Shown piece by piece: positions 1 through 6,533 of a DNA stretch of 14,334 nt. The notes beneath the pieces are model-generated. The model was not told the DNA's origin and did no database searches. It saw only the letters and a list, made by a program, of their open reading frames with translations. The position numbers and the translations under genes are program-made. The stretch is from Klenkia sp. (lineage in GTDB: Bacteria > Actinomycetota > Actinomycetes > Mycobacteriales > Geodermatophilaceae): assembly GCA_025966215.1 (NCBI GenBank), contig JAOPVM010000185.1:1-14334 (forward strand). Direction: 5' to 3'. Each line of letters opens with the position of its first letter. Within the stretch, counting starts at the first letter, position 1.

Positions 1-420
1 CTCCTGCTCGAACGGCAGCTCGATGCCCAGCCCCACCGACATGCCGCCGGCGTCACAGGCGCCCTTGTTGGCCGCTTCCATCGCCCCGGGCCCACCGCCG
101 GTGATCACCGCGTAGCCCGCCTCGGCCAGCGCGGCACCCAGCTCGACGCCGGCCCGGTAGTACGGCGTCCCGGGCTCGGTGCGGGCGCTGCCGAACACGC
201 TGACCGCCCGGGGCAGCTCGGCCAGCAGCCCGAAGCCCTCGACGAACTCGGCCTGGATGCGCAGCACCCGCCACGGGTCGGCGTGCACCCAGTCCGACGG
301 GCCGCGGGCGTCCAGCAGCCGCTGGTCGGTCGTCGTCCCCTCCTGGCGGGGGTCGGGCTCGCCGCCGCGGATCTGGACCGGCCCGCGGGTGCGCGCCCGC
401 CGGGTGCCGTTGTCGCTCAT
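1..420 (-). CDS. LOG-family (TIGR00730) Rossmann-fold protein, N-terminal part
   Basis: I translated this by hand from the ATG at 420; the gene runs off the left edge, leaving about 140 residues. Seen: a roughly 70-residue polar N-terminal extension, then VSVFGSART (residues 73-81), [17 protein letters not shown] (105-121) and [12 protein letters not shown] (128-139). These are hallmarks of the LOG / cytokinin riboside 5'-monophosphate phosphoribohydrolase family. The family's PGGxGTxxE catalytic motif would lie outside the window. Known members cleave the N-glycosidic bond of nucleoside 5'-monophosphates to give a free base and ribose 5-phosphate, and act in the cytosol. The start overlaps the dapE stop by 4 bp (ATGA), so translation is probably coupled to dapE. 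The family is secure. The substrate is not: many bacterial members are called lysine decarboxylases only by an old annotation error. Confidence 0.9.
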   Translation of the reverse strand, partial: MSDNGTRRARTRGPVQIRGGEPDPRQEGTTTDQRLLDARGPSDWVHADPWRVLRIQAEFVEGFGLLAELPRAVSVFGSARTEPGTPYYRAGVELGAALAEAGYAVITGGGPGAMEAANKGACDAGGMSVGLGIELPFEQE

Positions 421-1547
421 GCCGTGCTCCCCGTGTCGGTGGTGGTGGAGAGGTAGGCGAGCAGGGCGTCCTCGGCCGGCTGCAGCCGGCCGACCCGGAC
501 GTGCTCCTCGCGCTGGTGGGCCAGGTTCGGGTCGCCGGGGCCGTAGTTCAGCGCCGGGATGCCGAAGGCGGCGAAGCGGGCGACGTCGGTCCAGCCGAGC
601 TTGGCCCGGGCCGGCCGGCCGACCGCGGCGACGAACGCGGCCGCAGCGGGCTCGGACAGACCCGGCAGCGCACCCGGGCTCAGGTCGGTGACCTCCAGGG
701 TCACCCCGGCGGCCAGGACGTCGGCGAAGACCTCGCGCACGTGGGCCTGGGCGTCGTCCTCGTCACGGTCGGGGGCGAACCGGAAGTTCACCGTCACCCG
801 GCACTCGTCGGGGACCACGTTGCCGGCGACCCCGCCCTCGATCCGCACCGCGTTGAGTCCCTCGCGGAAGTGCAGGCCGTCGATGTCGACCTCGCGCGCC
901 TCGTAGGCGGCCAGCGTCGACAGGATCGGGGCGGCGCCGTGCACCGCGTTGACGCCCAGCCACGAGCGGGCGCTGTGCGCCCGCGCGCCGGGCACGGTGA
1001 GGACGACGCGCAGGGTGCCCTGGCAGCCGCCCTCGACGTCGCCGTCGGTGGGCTCGAGCAGGATCGCGTGGTCGCCGAAGAGCCAGCCCCGACGCTCCCG
1101 CGCGACCCGGCCGAGGCCGTTCTTGACCGCCTCGACCTCCTCGTTGTCGTAGAAGACGAACGTCAGGTCGTGCGTGGGCTGCGCACCGGGGACGCCGAAG
1201 CGCCCGGCCAGCCGCAGCATCACCGCGTCGCCGGCCTTCATGTCGCTGGTGCCGCAGCCGTAGAGCCGCTCCTCGCCGTCCACGGTCGCCAGCCGGCTGG
1301 GCACGTTGTCCGCGATCGGCACGGTGTCCAGGTGGCCGGCGAGCACCACGCGGGTGTCCCGGCCGAGGTCGGTGCGGGCCAGCACGTTGTTGCCGATCCG
1401 CTCCACCTCCAGACCGCCGAGGGCGCGCAGGGCCGCCTCGACGGCGTCGGCCAGCGGCTCCTCGGTGCCCGAGACCGACGGGGCGTCGACCAGGGCCCGG
1501 GTCAGCGTCAGCACGTCGGCGGTGAGGTCCAGCGGGGGCACGGTCAC
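417..1547 (-). CDS. dapE: Succinyl-diaminopimelate desuccinylase
   Basis: This M20 metallopeptidase-fold enzyme hydrolyses N-succinyl-L,L-2,6-diaminopimelate to succinate and L,L-diaminopimelate in the cytosol. The protein has 376 residues, normal for the actinobacterial form. Visible motifs are LAGHLDTVP (69-77, metal ligand H72 and D74), the bridging aspartate in GTSDMKAGD (D102), YDNEE (133-137, with E136 as likely base and E137 as metal ligand), LEPTDG (164-169) and the late histidine in [10 protein letters not shown] (H344). A dimerisation-type insert (about 180-290) separates the two halves of the catalytic domain. It starts at GTG 1547, with a -10-like box 6 nt upstream and no Shine-Dalgarno, so the mRNA may be leaderless. 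It is divergent from dapD, which acts two steps earlier in the same pathway, and it overlaps the downstream LOG gene by 4 bp. Confidence 0.95.
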   Translation of the reverse strand: MTVPPLDLTADVLTLTRALVDAPSVSGTEEPLADAVEAALRALGGLEVERIGNNVLARTDLGRDTRVVLAGHLDTVPIADNVPSRLATVDGEERLYGCGTSDMKAGDAVMLRLAGRFGVPGAQPTHDLTFVFYDNEEVEAVKNGLGRVARERRGWLFGDHAILLEPTDGDVEGGCQGTLRVVLTVPGARAHSARSWLGVNAVHGAAPILSTLAAYEAREVDIDGLHFREGLNAVRIEGGVAGNVVPDECRVTVNFRFAPDRDEDDAQAHVREVFADVLAAGVTLEVTDLSPGALPGLSEPAAAAFVAAVGRPARAKLGWTDVARFAAFGIPALNYGPGDPNLAHQREEHVRVGRLQPAEDALLAYLSTTTDTGSTA

Positions 1548-1553
1548 GCCCGC

Positions 1554-1559
1554 AGCCTA
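1554..1559 (-). promoter_or_regulatory. Candidate -10 box of dapE (leaderless)
   Basis: On the minus strand TAGGCT lies 6 nt before the GTG start of dapE. TAnnnT is the usual actinobacterial -10 form, and this spacing would put the transcription start at or within a base or two of the start codon. No Shine-Dalgarno is visible in the 41-bp gap, which fits leaderless translation. No convincing -35 hexamer was found. Confidence 0.5.
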
Positions 1560-1574
1560 CGGAGACGGGCTCGG

Positions 1575-1580
1575 TAGCCT
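1575..1580 (+). promoter_or_regulatory. Candidate -10 box of dapD (leaderless)
   Basis: TAGCCT lies 8 nt before the GTG start of dapD, and no purine-rich ribosome-binding site lies between them. The box fits TAnnnT and would start the transcript at the GTG. It sits 15 bp from the dapE box on the other strand, so the two promoters face away from each other inside one 41-bp gap. Confidence 0.5.
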
Positions 1581-1588
1581 CGGCAGCC

Positions 1589-2557
1589 GTGACCACTCCT
1601 GGAGCCACCGCCGTCGGACTCGCCACCGTGACCACCGCGGGGGTCGTCCTGGACACCTGGTACCCCGCCCCCGAGCTGGGGACCGCCGACGCCACGGGCA
1701 CCCGGCGGCTGGGCACCCTGGAGGTCGAGGCCGCGCTGGGCACCGAGTTCGGCGCGCTGGCCCGCTACGACGACGCCCGCGGCGTCGAGGTGGTCGGCGT
1801 CGAGACGACGATCGCCGACCTCGACGCCGCCCCGGTCGACGCGCACGACGTCTACCTGCGGCTGCACCTGCTCTCCCACCGGCTGGTCCGCCCGCACGGG
1901 CTGAACCTGGACGGTCAGTTCGGGCTGCTGGCCAACGTCGCCTGGACCTCGGCCGGCCCGGTGGAGGCCGCGGACTGGACCCCGGTCCGGGCGGCGAAGC
2001 TGCGGGCCGCGCACGGCCACGTGACCGTCACCCACGTCGACAAGTTCCCCCGGATGGTCGACTACGTGCTGCCCGCGGGCGTCCGGATCGGCGACGCCGA
2101 CCGGGTCCGGCTCGGCGCGCACCTGGCCGAGGGCACCACGGTCATGCACGAGGGCTTCGTGAACTTCAACGCCGGGACGCTGGGCCCCTCGATGGTCGAG
2201 GGCCGGATCTCCGCCGGTGTCGTCGTCGGCGCGGACTCCGACATCGGCGGCGGTGCCTCGATCATGGGCACGCTGTCCGGCGGCGGGAAGCAGGTCGTGT
2301 CCATCGGCGAGGGCTGCCTGCTCGGGGCCAACGCCGGCATCGGCATCTCCCTCGGCGACCGCTCCGTCGTGGAGGCCGGCTGCTACGTCACCGCCGGCTC
2401 GCGCATCACGCTGCCCGACGGCTCGGTCGTGAAGGCCGTCGAGCTGTCCGGTCGGCCCGGGCTGCTGTTCCGCCGCAACTCGGTGTCCGGGGCGCTCGAG
2501 GCGCTGCCCCGGGACGGCGACTGGGGCTCGCTGAACGCCGCCCTGCACGCCAACTGA
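1589..2557 (+). CDS. dapD: 2,3,4,5-tetrahydropyridine-2,6-dicarboxylate N-succinyltransferase
   Basis: This enzyme transfers succinyl from succinyl-CoA to tetrahydrodipicolinate, the first step of the succinylase branch to meso-DAP and lysine. It is cytosolic and trimeric in known members. The 322 residues are close to the 317 of the M. tuberculosis enzyme, and the protein is the actinobacterial type. The middle and C-terminus show the left-handed beta-helix pattern of hexapeptide repeats (about 165-285): [14 protein letters not shown] (186-199), [14 protein letters not shown] (201-214), [14 protein letters not shown] (221-234), [18 protein letters not shown] (240-257). E204 and G227 align by offset with the catalytic Glu199 and Gly222 that I recall for the mycobacterial enzyme. 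The GTG start at 1589 fits the N-terminus and lies 8 nt after a -10 box. Its stop is 1 nt from that of the convergent hydrolase gene. Confidence 0.96.
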   Translation: MTTPGATAVGLATVTTAGVVLDTWYPAPELGTADATGTRRLGTLEVEAALGTEFGALARYDDARGVEVVGVETTIADLDAAPVDAHDVYLRLHLLSHRLVRPHGLNLDGQFGLLANVAWTSAGPVEAADWTPVRAAKLRAAHGHVTVTHVDKFPRMVDYVLPAGVRIGDADRVRLGAHLAEGTTVMHEGFVNFNAGTLGPSMVEGRISAGVVVGADSDIGGGASIMGTLSGGGKQVVSIGEGCLLGANAGIGISLGDRSVVEAGCYVTAGSRITLPDGSVVKAVELSGRPGLLFRRNSVSGALEALPRDGDWGSLNAALHAN

Positions 2558-2558
2558 C

Positions 2559-3665
2559 TCAGGTCAGACCGGCAGGCTCCGCGGGGGGCCTCGTGAGGTG
2601 CTCGGTGAGGACGGCGACGAACTCCGCAGGGCGCTCCACGTGCGGGGAGTGCCCGACGCCGGGGAGCACCACCTCGCGGTAGGCCCCGCCGCTGGCGGCG
2701 TACCTGTCGAGCACCGCGCGGGTCTGCCCGACCATCGGCTGGGGCGGGAAGACCTCGGCGCCGGGCCACCCGGGCACTGCGCCGATGGAGCCCAGGAAGG
2801 CCAGGTCGAAGGCCGAGGTGTCGCTGACGATCTGGTCGGCGTCCCCCCGCACCCACAGCACCGGGGGCTTGACCGCGAGCTCGGTGATCCCGGAGACGTC
2901 GAGCACCGTCGGGGCCATCGTGTTCAGCACCCCCCGGCTCCCGGGTGCCGCCCCGGGCCACTCGTCGCTGGTCGTGGCGTCGCCCGGGTAGTGGTCGACG
3001 CCGGTGCGGGTGGTGAGCATGGAGGCCACGAAGGCGTCCTCGGTCGCCGGGTCCAGCGGCAGGCTGTCCGGCGCGAGGTAGAAGGCCCGCAGGATCGACC
3101 GCGGGCTGGTCGCGGTGTCCGCGGTGGTGTCCCCGGAGGCCAGCGCGGCGACGAACTCGGGGTTGGCCGCTCCCCCGCCCGAGCCGGTGCCGTCGGGGTG
3201 CACCCGGTCGCCCTCCAGGCCCGTCGTGCCGCCGAAGCCGTAGGGCGACACCGGCGCGACCAGGGTGACCGAGGCGACCCGCTCGGGGTGGTCGAGCAGC
3301 AGCTGCAGGACGACGCCGCCGCCCATGCTCCAGCCGACCAGGTGCACCCGGTCGACGCCCAGCTCGGTGACCAGCTCGGCGATGTCGTCGGACCAGTCAC
3401 GCACCCCGCGGGAGGCGTCGATCGGCTCGGGGTCGGTGCCGCCGTAGCCGCGCAGGTCCACCGCGAGGGGTCGCCGGTCGGCGGGGAGGTCCAGCAGCGC
3501 CCGCTGCCAGAACACCGCCGAGCTGACGTTGCCGTGCACGAGGAGCACCGCCTCGCCGCCGGCCCGTGGGTCGACCGCGTCGGGGTGCAGCACCTGCTGG
3601 GTCAGTCGCGGGGTGCGTACCGCGGTGGCGGTGATGCCGGGCAGCAGCGCTGGGACGACGGTCAC
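2559..3665 (-). CDS. Alpha/beta-fold hydrolase
   Basis: Cytosolic alpha/beta hydrolase of 368 residues; no signal peptide or membrane segment is visible. Seen: oxyanion-type LLVHGN (41-46), the nucleophile elbow GWSMGG (111-116, S113), the beta7 strand with VLWVRGDADQIV (269-280, D277 the likely acid) and PGVGHSPHVERP (335-346, H339). The catalytic triad is therefore complete. A long cap (about 140-260) is rich in Gly, Asp and Thr and probably shapes a substrate pocket. The reading frame stays open upstream to 3971, but I place the start at GTG 3665: the conserved fold begins soon after it, the upstream part lies on a real gene on the other strand, and a TAnnnT box sits 7 nt before it. Lactonase, esterase, epoxide hydrolase or haloperoxidase-like activities are all possible; the sequence does not decide. 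Confidence 0.88.
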   Translation of the reverse strand: MTVVPALLPGITATAVRTPRLTQQVLHPDAVDPRAGGEAVLLVHGNVSSAVFWQRALLDLPADRRPLAVDLRGYGGTDPEPIDASRGVRDWSDDIAELVTELGVDRVHLVGWSMGGGVVLQLLLDHPERVASVTLVAPVSPYGFGGTTGLEGDRVHPDGTGSGGGAANPEFVAALASGDTTADTATSPRSILRAFYLAPDSLPLDPATEDAFVASMLTTRTGVDHYPGDATTSDEWPGAAPGSRGVLNTMAPTVLDVSGITELAVKPPVLWVRGDADQIVSDTSAFDLAFLGSIGAVPGWPGAEVFPPQPMVGQTRAVLDRYAASGGAYREVVLPGVGHSPHVERPAEFVAVLTEHLTRPPAEPAGLT

Positions 3666-3672
3666 GCGGCAC

Positions 3673-3678
3673 ACCGTA
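3673..3678 (-). promoter_or_regulatory. Candidate -10 box of the hydrolase gene (leaderless)
   Basis: On the minus strand TACGGT is followed by 7 nt and then GTG at 3665. No Shine-Dalgarno is present. This is the same arrangement as upstream of dapE and dapD, and it also supports the shortened start chosen for the hydrolase. Confidence 0.5.
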
Positions 3679-3683
3679 GCCAC

Positions 3684-3689
3684 TACCCT
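3684..3689 (+). promoter_or_regulatory. Candidate -10 box of the lysozyme-like gene (leaderless)
   Basis: TACCCT is followed by 7 nt and then GTG at 3697, with no Shine-Dalgarno. It shares a 31-bp divergent gap with the hydrolase box on the opposite strand; the two hexamers are 5 bp apart. Confidence 0.55.
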
Positions 3690-3696
3690 GGGTTCG

Positions 3697-4521
3697 GTGA
3701 CCACTGCGCGGAGGCCGAAGCGGATGGCCGGGTTGTGGGCCCCGCTGCTCGTGGTGAGCGTCGCCGTCGTCGGGCTGGCCTGGGACACCGACAGCCAGGG
3801 CGTGCCCGCGGTGTCCGGCCGCTGCACGATCGCCGACTCCGCGCTCACCGTGACCACCGAGCAGGCCGCCAACGCCGCCACCATCGCCGCCGTCGCCCGC
3901 TCCCGCGGCCTGCCCGAGCGGGCCACCGTCATCGCGCTGGCCACCGCGCAGCAGGAGTCCCGCATCCGCAACCTGGCCTACGGCGACCGGGACTCCCTGG
4001 GGCTGTTCCAGCAGCGGCCCTCCCAGGGCTGGGGCACCGAGGAGCAGGTGCAGGACCCGGTGTACTCGGCCGGGAAGTTCCTCGACGGGCTGGTCGAGGT
4101 GGCCGGCTGGGACTCCGGTCGGCTGACCGAGGTGGCCCAGGCGGTGCAGCGCTCGGGCTTCCCGGAGGCCTACCAGCAGCACGAGGGCATGGCCCAGACG
4201 CTGGCCTCGGCCCTGCTCGCCGACTCCCCCGCCCGACTGTCCTGCACGTTCAGCCCGGCCGACGCCTCCGGCCCGCTCGACGCGCGCGCGGCCGCCGTCG
4301 CCGACGTCGTCCGGGCCGAGGCGGGTCCGCCCACCGTGCTCGAGGGCGGTTCGGTGTCCGTGGCCGGCACCGGCTGGCCCGAGGCCACCTGGGCCGTCGC
4401 GCACGCCGAACGGCTGCAGCTCACCCAGGTGCGGTTCGCCGACTGGACGTGGAACCCGGACGGCGGCTGGGCGCAGACCGGTGAGGACGCCGGGGCGCTG
4501 CTGCTGCAGCTGGCGGTCTGA
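3697..4521 (+). CDS. Membrane-anchored lysozyme-like (transglycosylase-fold) protein
   Basis: The protein has 274 residues from the GTG at 3697. A basic N-terminus (RRPKRM) precedes one hydrophobic segment (about 12-29) with no lipobox, so it is probably a signal anchor that leaves the rest outside the membrane. Residues 75-130 resemble a lysozyme/lytic transglycosylase core: ATVIALATAQQESRI (76-90), with E87 at the position of a catalytic glutamate, then GDRDSLGLFQQRPSQGWGT (96-114) and the DPVYSAGKFLDGL helix (120-132). The C-terminal part (about 195-274), with WAVAHAERLQL and FADWTWNPDGGW, looks like a small domain often found with actinobacterial wall hydrolases, but that link is from memory. 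The likely role is peptidoglycan cleavage or sensing; activity is unproven. It ends 4 nt from the convergent dapC stop. The upstream extension of the frame to 3529 is rejected. Confidence 0.8.
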   Translation: MTTARRPKRMAGLWAPLLVVSVAVVGLAWDTDSQGVPAVSGRCTIADSALTVTTEQAANAATIAAVARSRGLPERATVIALATAQQESRIRNLAYGDRDSLGLFQQRPSQGWGTEEQVQDPVYSAGKFLDGLVEVAGWDSGRLTEVAQAVQRSGFPEAYQQHEGMAQTLASALLADSPARLSCTFSPADASGPLDARAAAVADVVRAEAGPPTVLEGGSVSVAGTGWPEATWAVAHAERLQLTQVRFADWTWNPDGGWAQTGEDAGALLLQLAV

Positions 4522-4525
4522 GCGC

Positions 4526-5626
4526 CTACGCGGTCAGCCGGGCCACGGCTGCGTCGATGCGCTCGTCGGTGGCGGTGAGCGCCATCCGCACGTGCCGCTC
4601 GCCGGCCGGGCCGTAGAAGGCTCCCGGCGCGACGACGATGCCCAGCCCGGCGAACCGGTCGACGGTCCTCCAGCAGTCCTCGTCCCGGGTGACCCACAGG
4701 TAGAGCCCGGCCTCGGAGTGCTCCACCCGGTGCCCAGAGGCGGTGACCGCTGCCCGCAGCCGGTCCCGGCGGGCGCCGTACAGCGCGCGGGCGTGCTCGA
4801 CGTGCGCGTCGTCGGACAGCGCGGCGGCCATCGCGGCCTGCACCGGGGTGGGCACCAGCAGGCCCAGGTGCCGGCGGGTCTCCCAGACCCGGGCGACCAG
4901 CGCCGGGTCACCGGAGACCAAGCCGGCCCGGTACCCCGCGGCGGTGGACTGCTTGGACAGCGAGTGCACCGCCAGCAGACCCTCGTGGGTGTCCCCGGCG
5001 ACCTGCGGGTGCAGCACCGAGCGGGGGACGGCGTCCCAGCCCAGCTCGACGTAGCACTCGTCGGCGACGACGGGCACCCCGTGCTGCCGCCCCCACGCCA
5101 CCCAGGCGCGCAGCTGGTCGTCGGTGAGCACCCGACCGTGCGGGTTGCCCGGGCTGTTGAGCCAGACGAGCACCACGCCGTCCGCGCTCGCCGGTGGCGT
5201 GTCGCTGCGCAGCACGTCGAGCCCGGCGACGACGGCGCCCACCTCGTAGGTCGGGTAGGCGACCTCCGGGATGACGACGGTGCCGCGGCCCGACAGCCCC
5301 AGCAGCGTGGGCAACAGCGCCACCAGCTCCTTGGAGCCCACCGTGGGGAGCACCGAGGGCACGGTGCCGAGCGGGTCGGCCAGGGTCACCCCGAGCCGAC
5401 GGGACAGCCAGCCGGCGGCCGCGGTGCGCACATCGGCGGTGCCGAGCGCGGTGGGGTAGCCCGGCGCGTCCGACGCCTCGGCCAGCGCCTCGCCCAGCAG
5501 GGCCGGCGTGGGGTCGACCGGCGTCCCGATGGACAGGTCGACCACCCCGTCGGGGTGCCCTGCGGCCCGCTCACGAGCCGGCCGCAGGGAGTCCCACGGG
5601 AAGTCGGGCAGCTGGGTGGAGCTCAC
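4526..5626 (-). CDS. dapC: Succinyldiaminopimelate transaminase
   Basis: PLP-dependent class I/II aminotransferase that converts N-succinyl-2-amino-6-ketopimelate and glutamate to N-succinyl-L,L-DAP and 2-oxoglutarate in the cytosol. It has 366 residues. Seen: the N-terminal LSIGTPVDPTP (31-41), TVGSKELVALLP (95-106, phosphate-binding region), LNSPGNPHG (156-164), VADECYVELGW (187-197), the Schiff-base lysine in HSLSKQS (K225), GYRAGLVSG (231-239) and the carboxylate-binding arginine in HVRMAL (R347). The GTG start at 5626 overlaps the ferredoxin stop by 4 bp, and the protein then begins SSTQLPDFPWDSL, as typical members do. The longer open frame to 5827 is out-of-frame ferredoxin DNA. dapD and dapE nearby supply the preceding and following steps, which supports DapC over a generic aminotransferase. 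Confidence 0.93.
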   Translation of the reverse strand: MSSTQLPDFPWDSLRPARERAAGHPDGVVDLSIGTPVDPTPALLGEALAEASDAPGYPTALGTADVRTAAAGWLSRRLGVTLADPLGTVPSVLPTVGSKELVALLPTLLGLSGRGTVVIPEVAYPTYEVGAVVAGLDVLRSDTPPASADGVVLVWLNSPGNPHGRVLTDDQLRAWVAWGRQHGVPVVADECYVELGWDAVPRSVLHPQVAGDTHEGLLAVHSLSKQSTAAGYRAGLVSGDPALVARVWETRRHLGLLVPTPVQAAMAAALSDDAHVEHARALYGARRDRLRAAVTASGHRVEHSEAGLYLWVTRDEDCWRTVDRFAGLGIVVAPGAFYGPAGERHVRMALTATDERIDAAVARLTA

Positions 5627-5943
5627 TCCCCCTGCGGCGGCAGGGCCGCCACCAGCGGGTGGTCCTTGGCGATCTTGCCGGTCTTCGCGGCACCACCGGG
5701 GCTGCCCAGGTCGGAGAAGAACTCCACGTTGGCGTTGTAGAAGTCCTTCCACTTGTCCGGGACGTCGTCCTCGTAGTAGATGGCCTCCACCGGGCAGACC
5801 GGCTCGCAGGCGCCGCAGTCCACGCACTCGTCGGGGTGGATGTAGAGCATCCGGTCACCCTCGTAGATGCAGTCCACCGGACACTCGTCGATGCACGCCT
5901 TGTCGAGCACGTCGACGCAGGCTTGGGTGATGACGTAGGTCAC
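5623..5943 (-). CDS. fdxA: Seven-iron ferredoxin (3Fe-4S/4Fe-4S)
   Basis: Small cytosolic electron carrier of 106 residues, the usual length of the FdxA/FdxC type. The N-terminal cysteines C9, C17, C21, C25 (CX7CX3CX3CP-like order) and the second set C40, C43, C46, C50 (CxxCxxCxxxCP) match a ferredoxin with one [3Fe-4S] and one [4Fe-4S] cluster. The C-terminal half (about 57-106) carries the acidic, aromatic extension of this type (DKWKDFYNANVEFFSDLG). It starts with GTG at 5943, preceded by GGAGGGA 5 nt upstream, so this gene is Shine-Dalgarno-led, unlike its leaderless neighbours. It overlaps dapC by 4 bp (GTGA). The redox partner cannot be told from the sequence. The mycobacterial relative, called fdxC there, has the same neighbour. 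Confidence 0.95.
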   Translation of the reverse strand: MTYVITQACVDVLDKACIDECPVDCIYEGDRMLYIHPDECVDCGACEPVCPVEAIYYEDDVPDKWKDFYNANVEFFSDLGSPGGAAKTGKIAKDHPLVAALPPQGE

Positions 5944-6095
5944 GGGGGTCCCTCCGGGGTACGACCAGGGCGTTCTGGGCTCCTCGTCAGTATGGACCGT
6001 GGTGATCGGCCCCGCCCCGACGGGTGGGGGTCACGACACGCCCGGACCGAGGAGGAGGTGACCCCGAGCGCCCGCTCGCCGACGCCGCCCCGCCG
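5944..6095 (-). promoter_or_regulatory. Leader and promoter region of fdxA-dapC
   Basis: A 152-bp gap. On the minus strand it holds the ferredoxin ribosome-binding site GGAGGGA (5949-5955) and a weak -10 candidate CATACT (5989-5994), which would give a leader of roughly 40 nt. I found no good -35 for it. Further out lie an 8-bp inverted repeat, GGGGTCAC (6027-6034) and GTGACCCC (6058-6065), and a short CGAGCG/CGCTCG palindrome (6065-6078). The palindrome sits 18 bp after the stop of the membrane-protein gene and could be a weak terminator. No coding sequence is supported here. Confidence 0.4.
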
Positions 6096-6533
6096 TCACC
6101 GACGGGTACGCAGCCCGGCAGGCCCCCCTGCAGCGGCGGGCCGGGGCGGGCGACCGCTGGGCACCGGCCGGCTGAGCGCCCGGCCGACGGCGAAGGACGC
6201 CGCCAGCACCCCGACCAGCAGGAACCCCAGCCCGACCAGCTGGGTCGCCGTCGTCGCCCCGGTGATGAGCAGGTCGCCCTCGGGTCGGCTCACCGACGCC
6301 GCGATCGCGATCGCGAGCCACACCACCGCGGGCAGGACGGCGACCACCCGGGAACCGGACAGCCGGTGCGCCCAGCCGGTCAGCAGCAGGTTGCCCACCA
6401 CGGCGCCGACCAGCGACAGCGGGACCGGTACGGGGCCCACCCGCAGCGGGAGCCAGAACACCTCGACCACCGCCAGCCAGGCCGCGACGACGACGGCGAG
6501 CAGTCCCCAGCCGAGCAGCCGGAGGGCCCTCAC
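6096..6533 (-). CDS. Four-helix membrane protein next to mshB
   Basis: Small integral membrane protein of 145 residues. Four hydrophobic segments are visible at about 8-29, 36-57, 62-80 and 96-118, followed by a basic, Pro/Gly/Arg-rich tail (about 120-145), presumably cytosolic. I see no catalytic motif and cannot assign a function. It starts at GTG 6533, overlapping the mshB stop by 4 bp, so it is very likely co-translated with mshB. M. tuberculosis also has a small uncharacterised gene directly after mshB (Rv1171). The conserved position suggests a link to mycothiol metabolism or a merely conserved operon; the sequence does not say which. Third-position G+C is high throughout, which supports a real gene. 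Confidence 0.8.
   Translation of the reverse strand: MRALRLLGWGLLAVVVAAWLAVVEVFWLPLRVGPVPVPLSLVGAVVGNLLLTGWAHRLSGSRVVAVLPAVVWLAIAIAASVSRPEGDLLITGATTATQLVGLGFLLVGVLAASFAVGRALSRPVPSGRPPRPAAAGGPAGLRTRR

Noticed and set aside
501..1577. Open frame antisense to dapE
   Set aside because: The dapE strand has full catalytic motifs; this one has a Gly/Val/Arg-rich shadow composition and no motif.
3666..3971. Upstream extension of the hydrolase frame
   Set aside because: It lies over the lysozyme-like gene on the other strand, adds no conserved sequence, and the GTG at 3665 has a well-placed -10 box.
2598..4484. Long plus-strand frame across the hydrolase and lysozyme-like genes
   Set aside because: It spans two well-supported genes in other frames and has a biased, repetitive composition.
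4481..5740. Plus-strand frame opposite dapC
   Set aside because: Antisense shadow of dapC; no recognisable domain.
417..5943. A new biosynthetic or defence system in the dap block
   Set aside because: Each gene belongs to a known family, and the dap steps are complete and ordinary. The hydrolase and lysozyme-like genes lack partners that would suggest a dedicated system.
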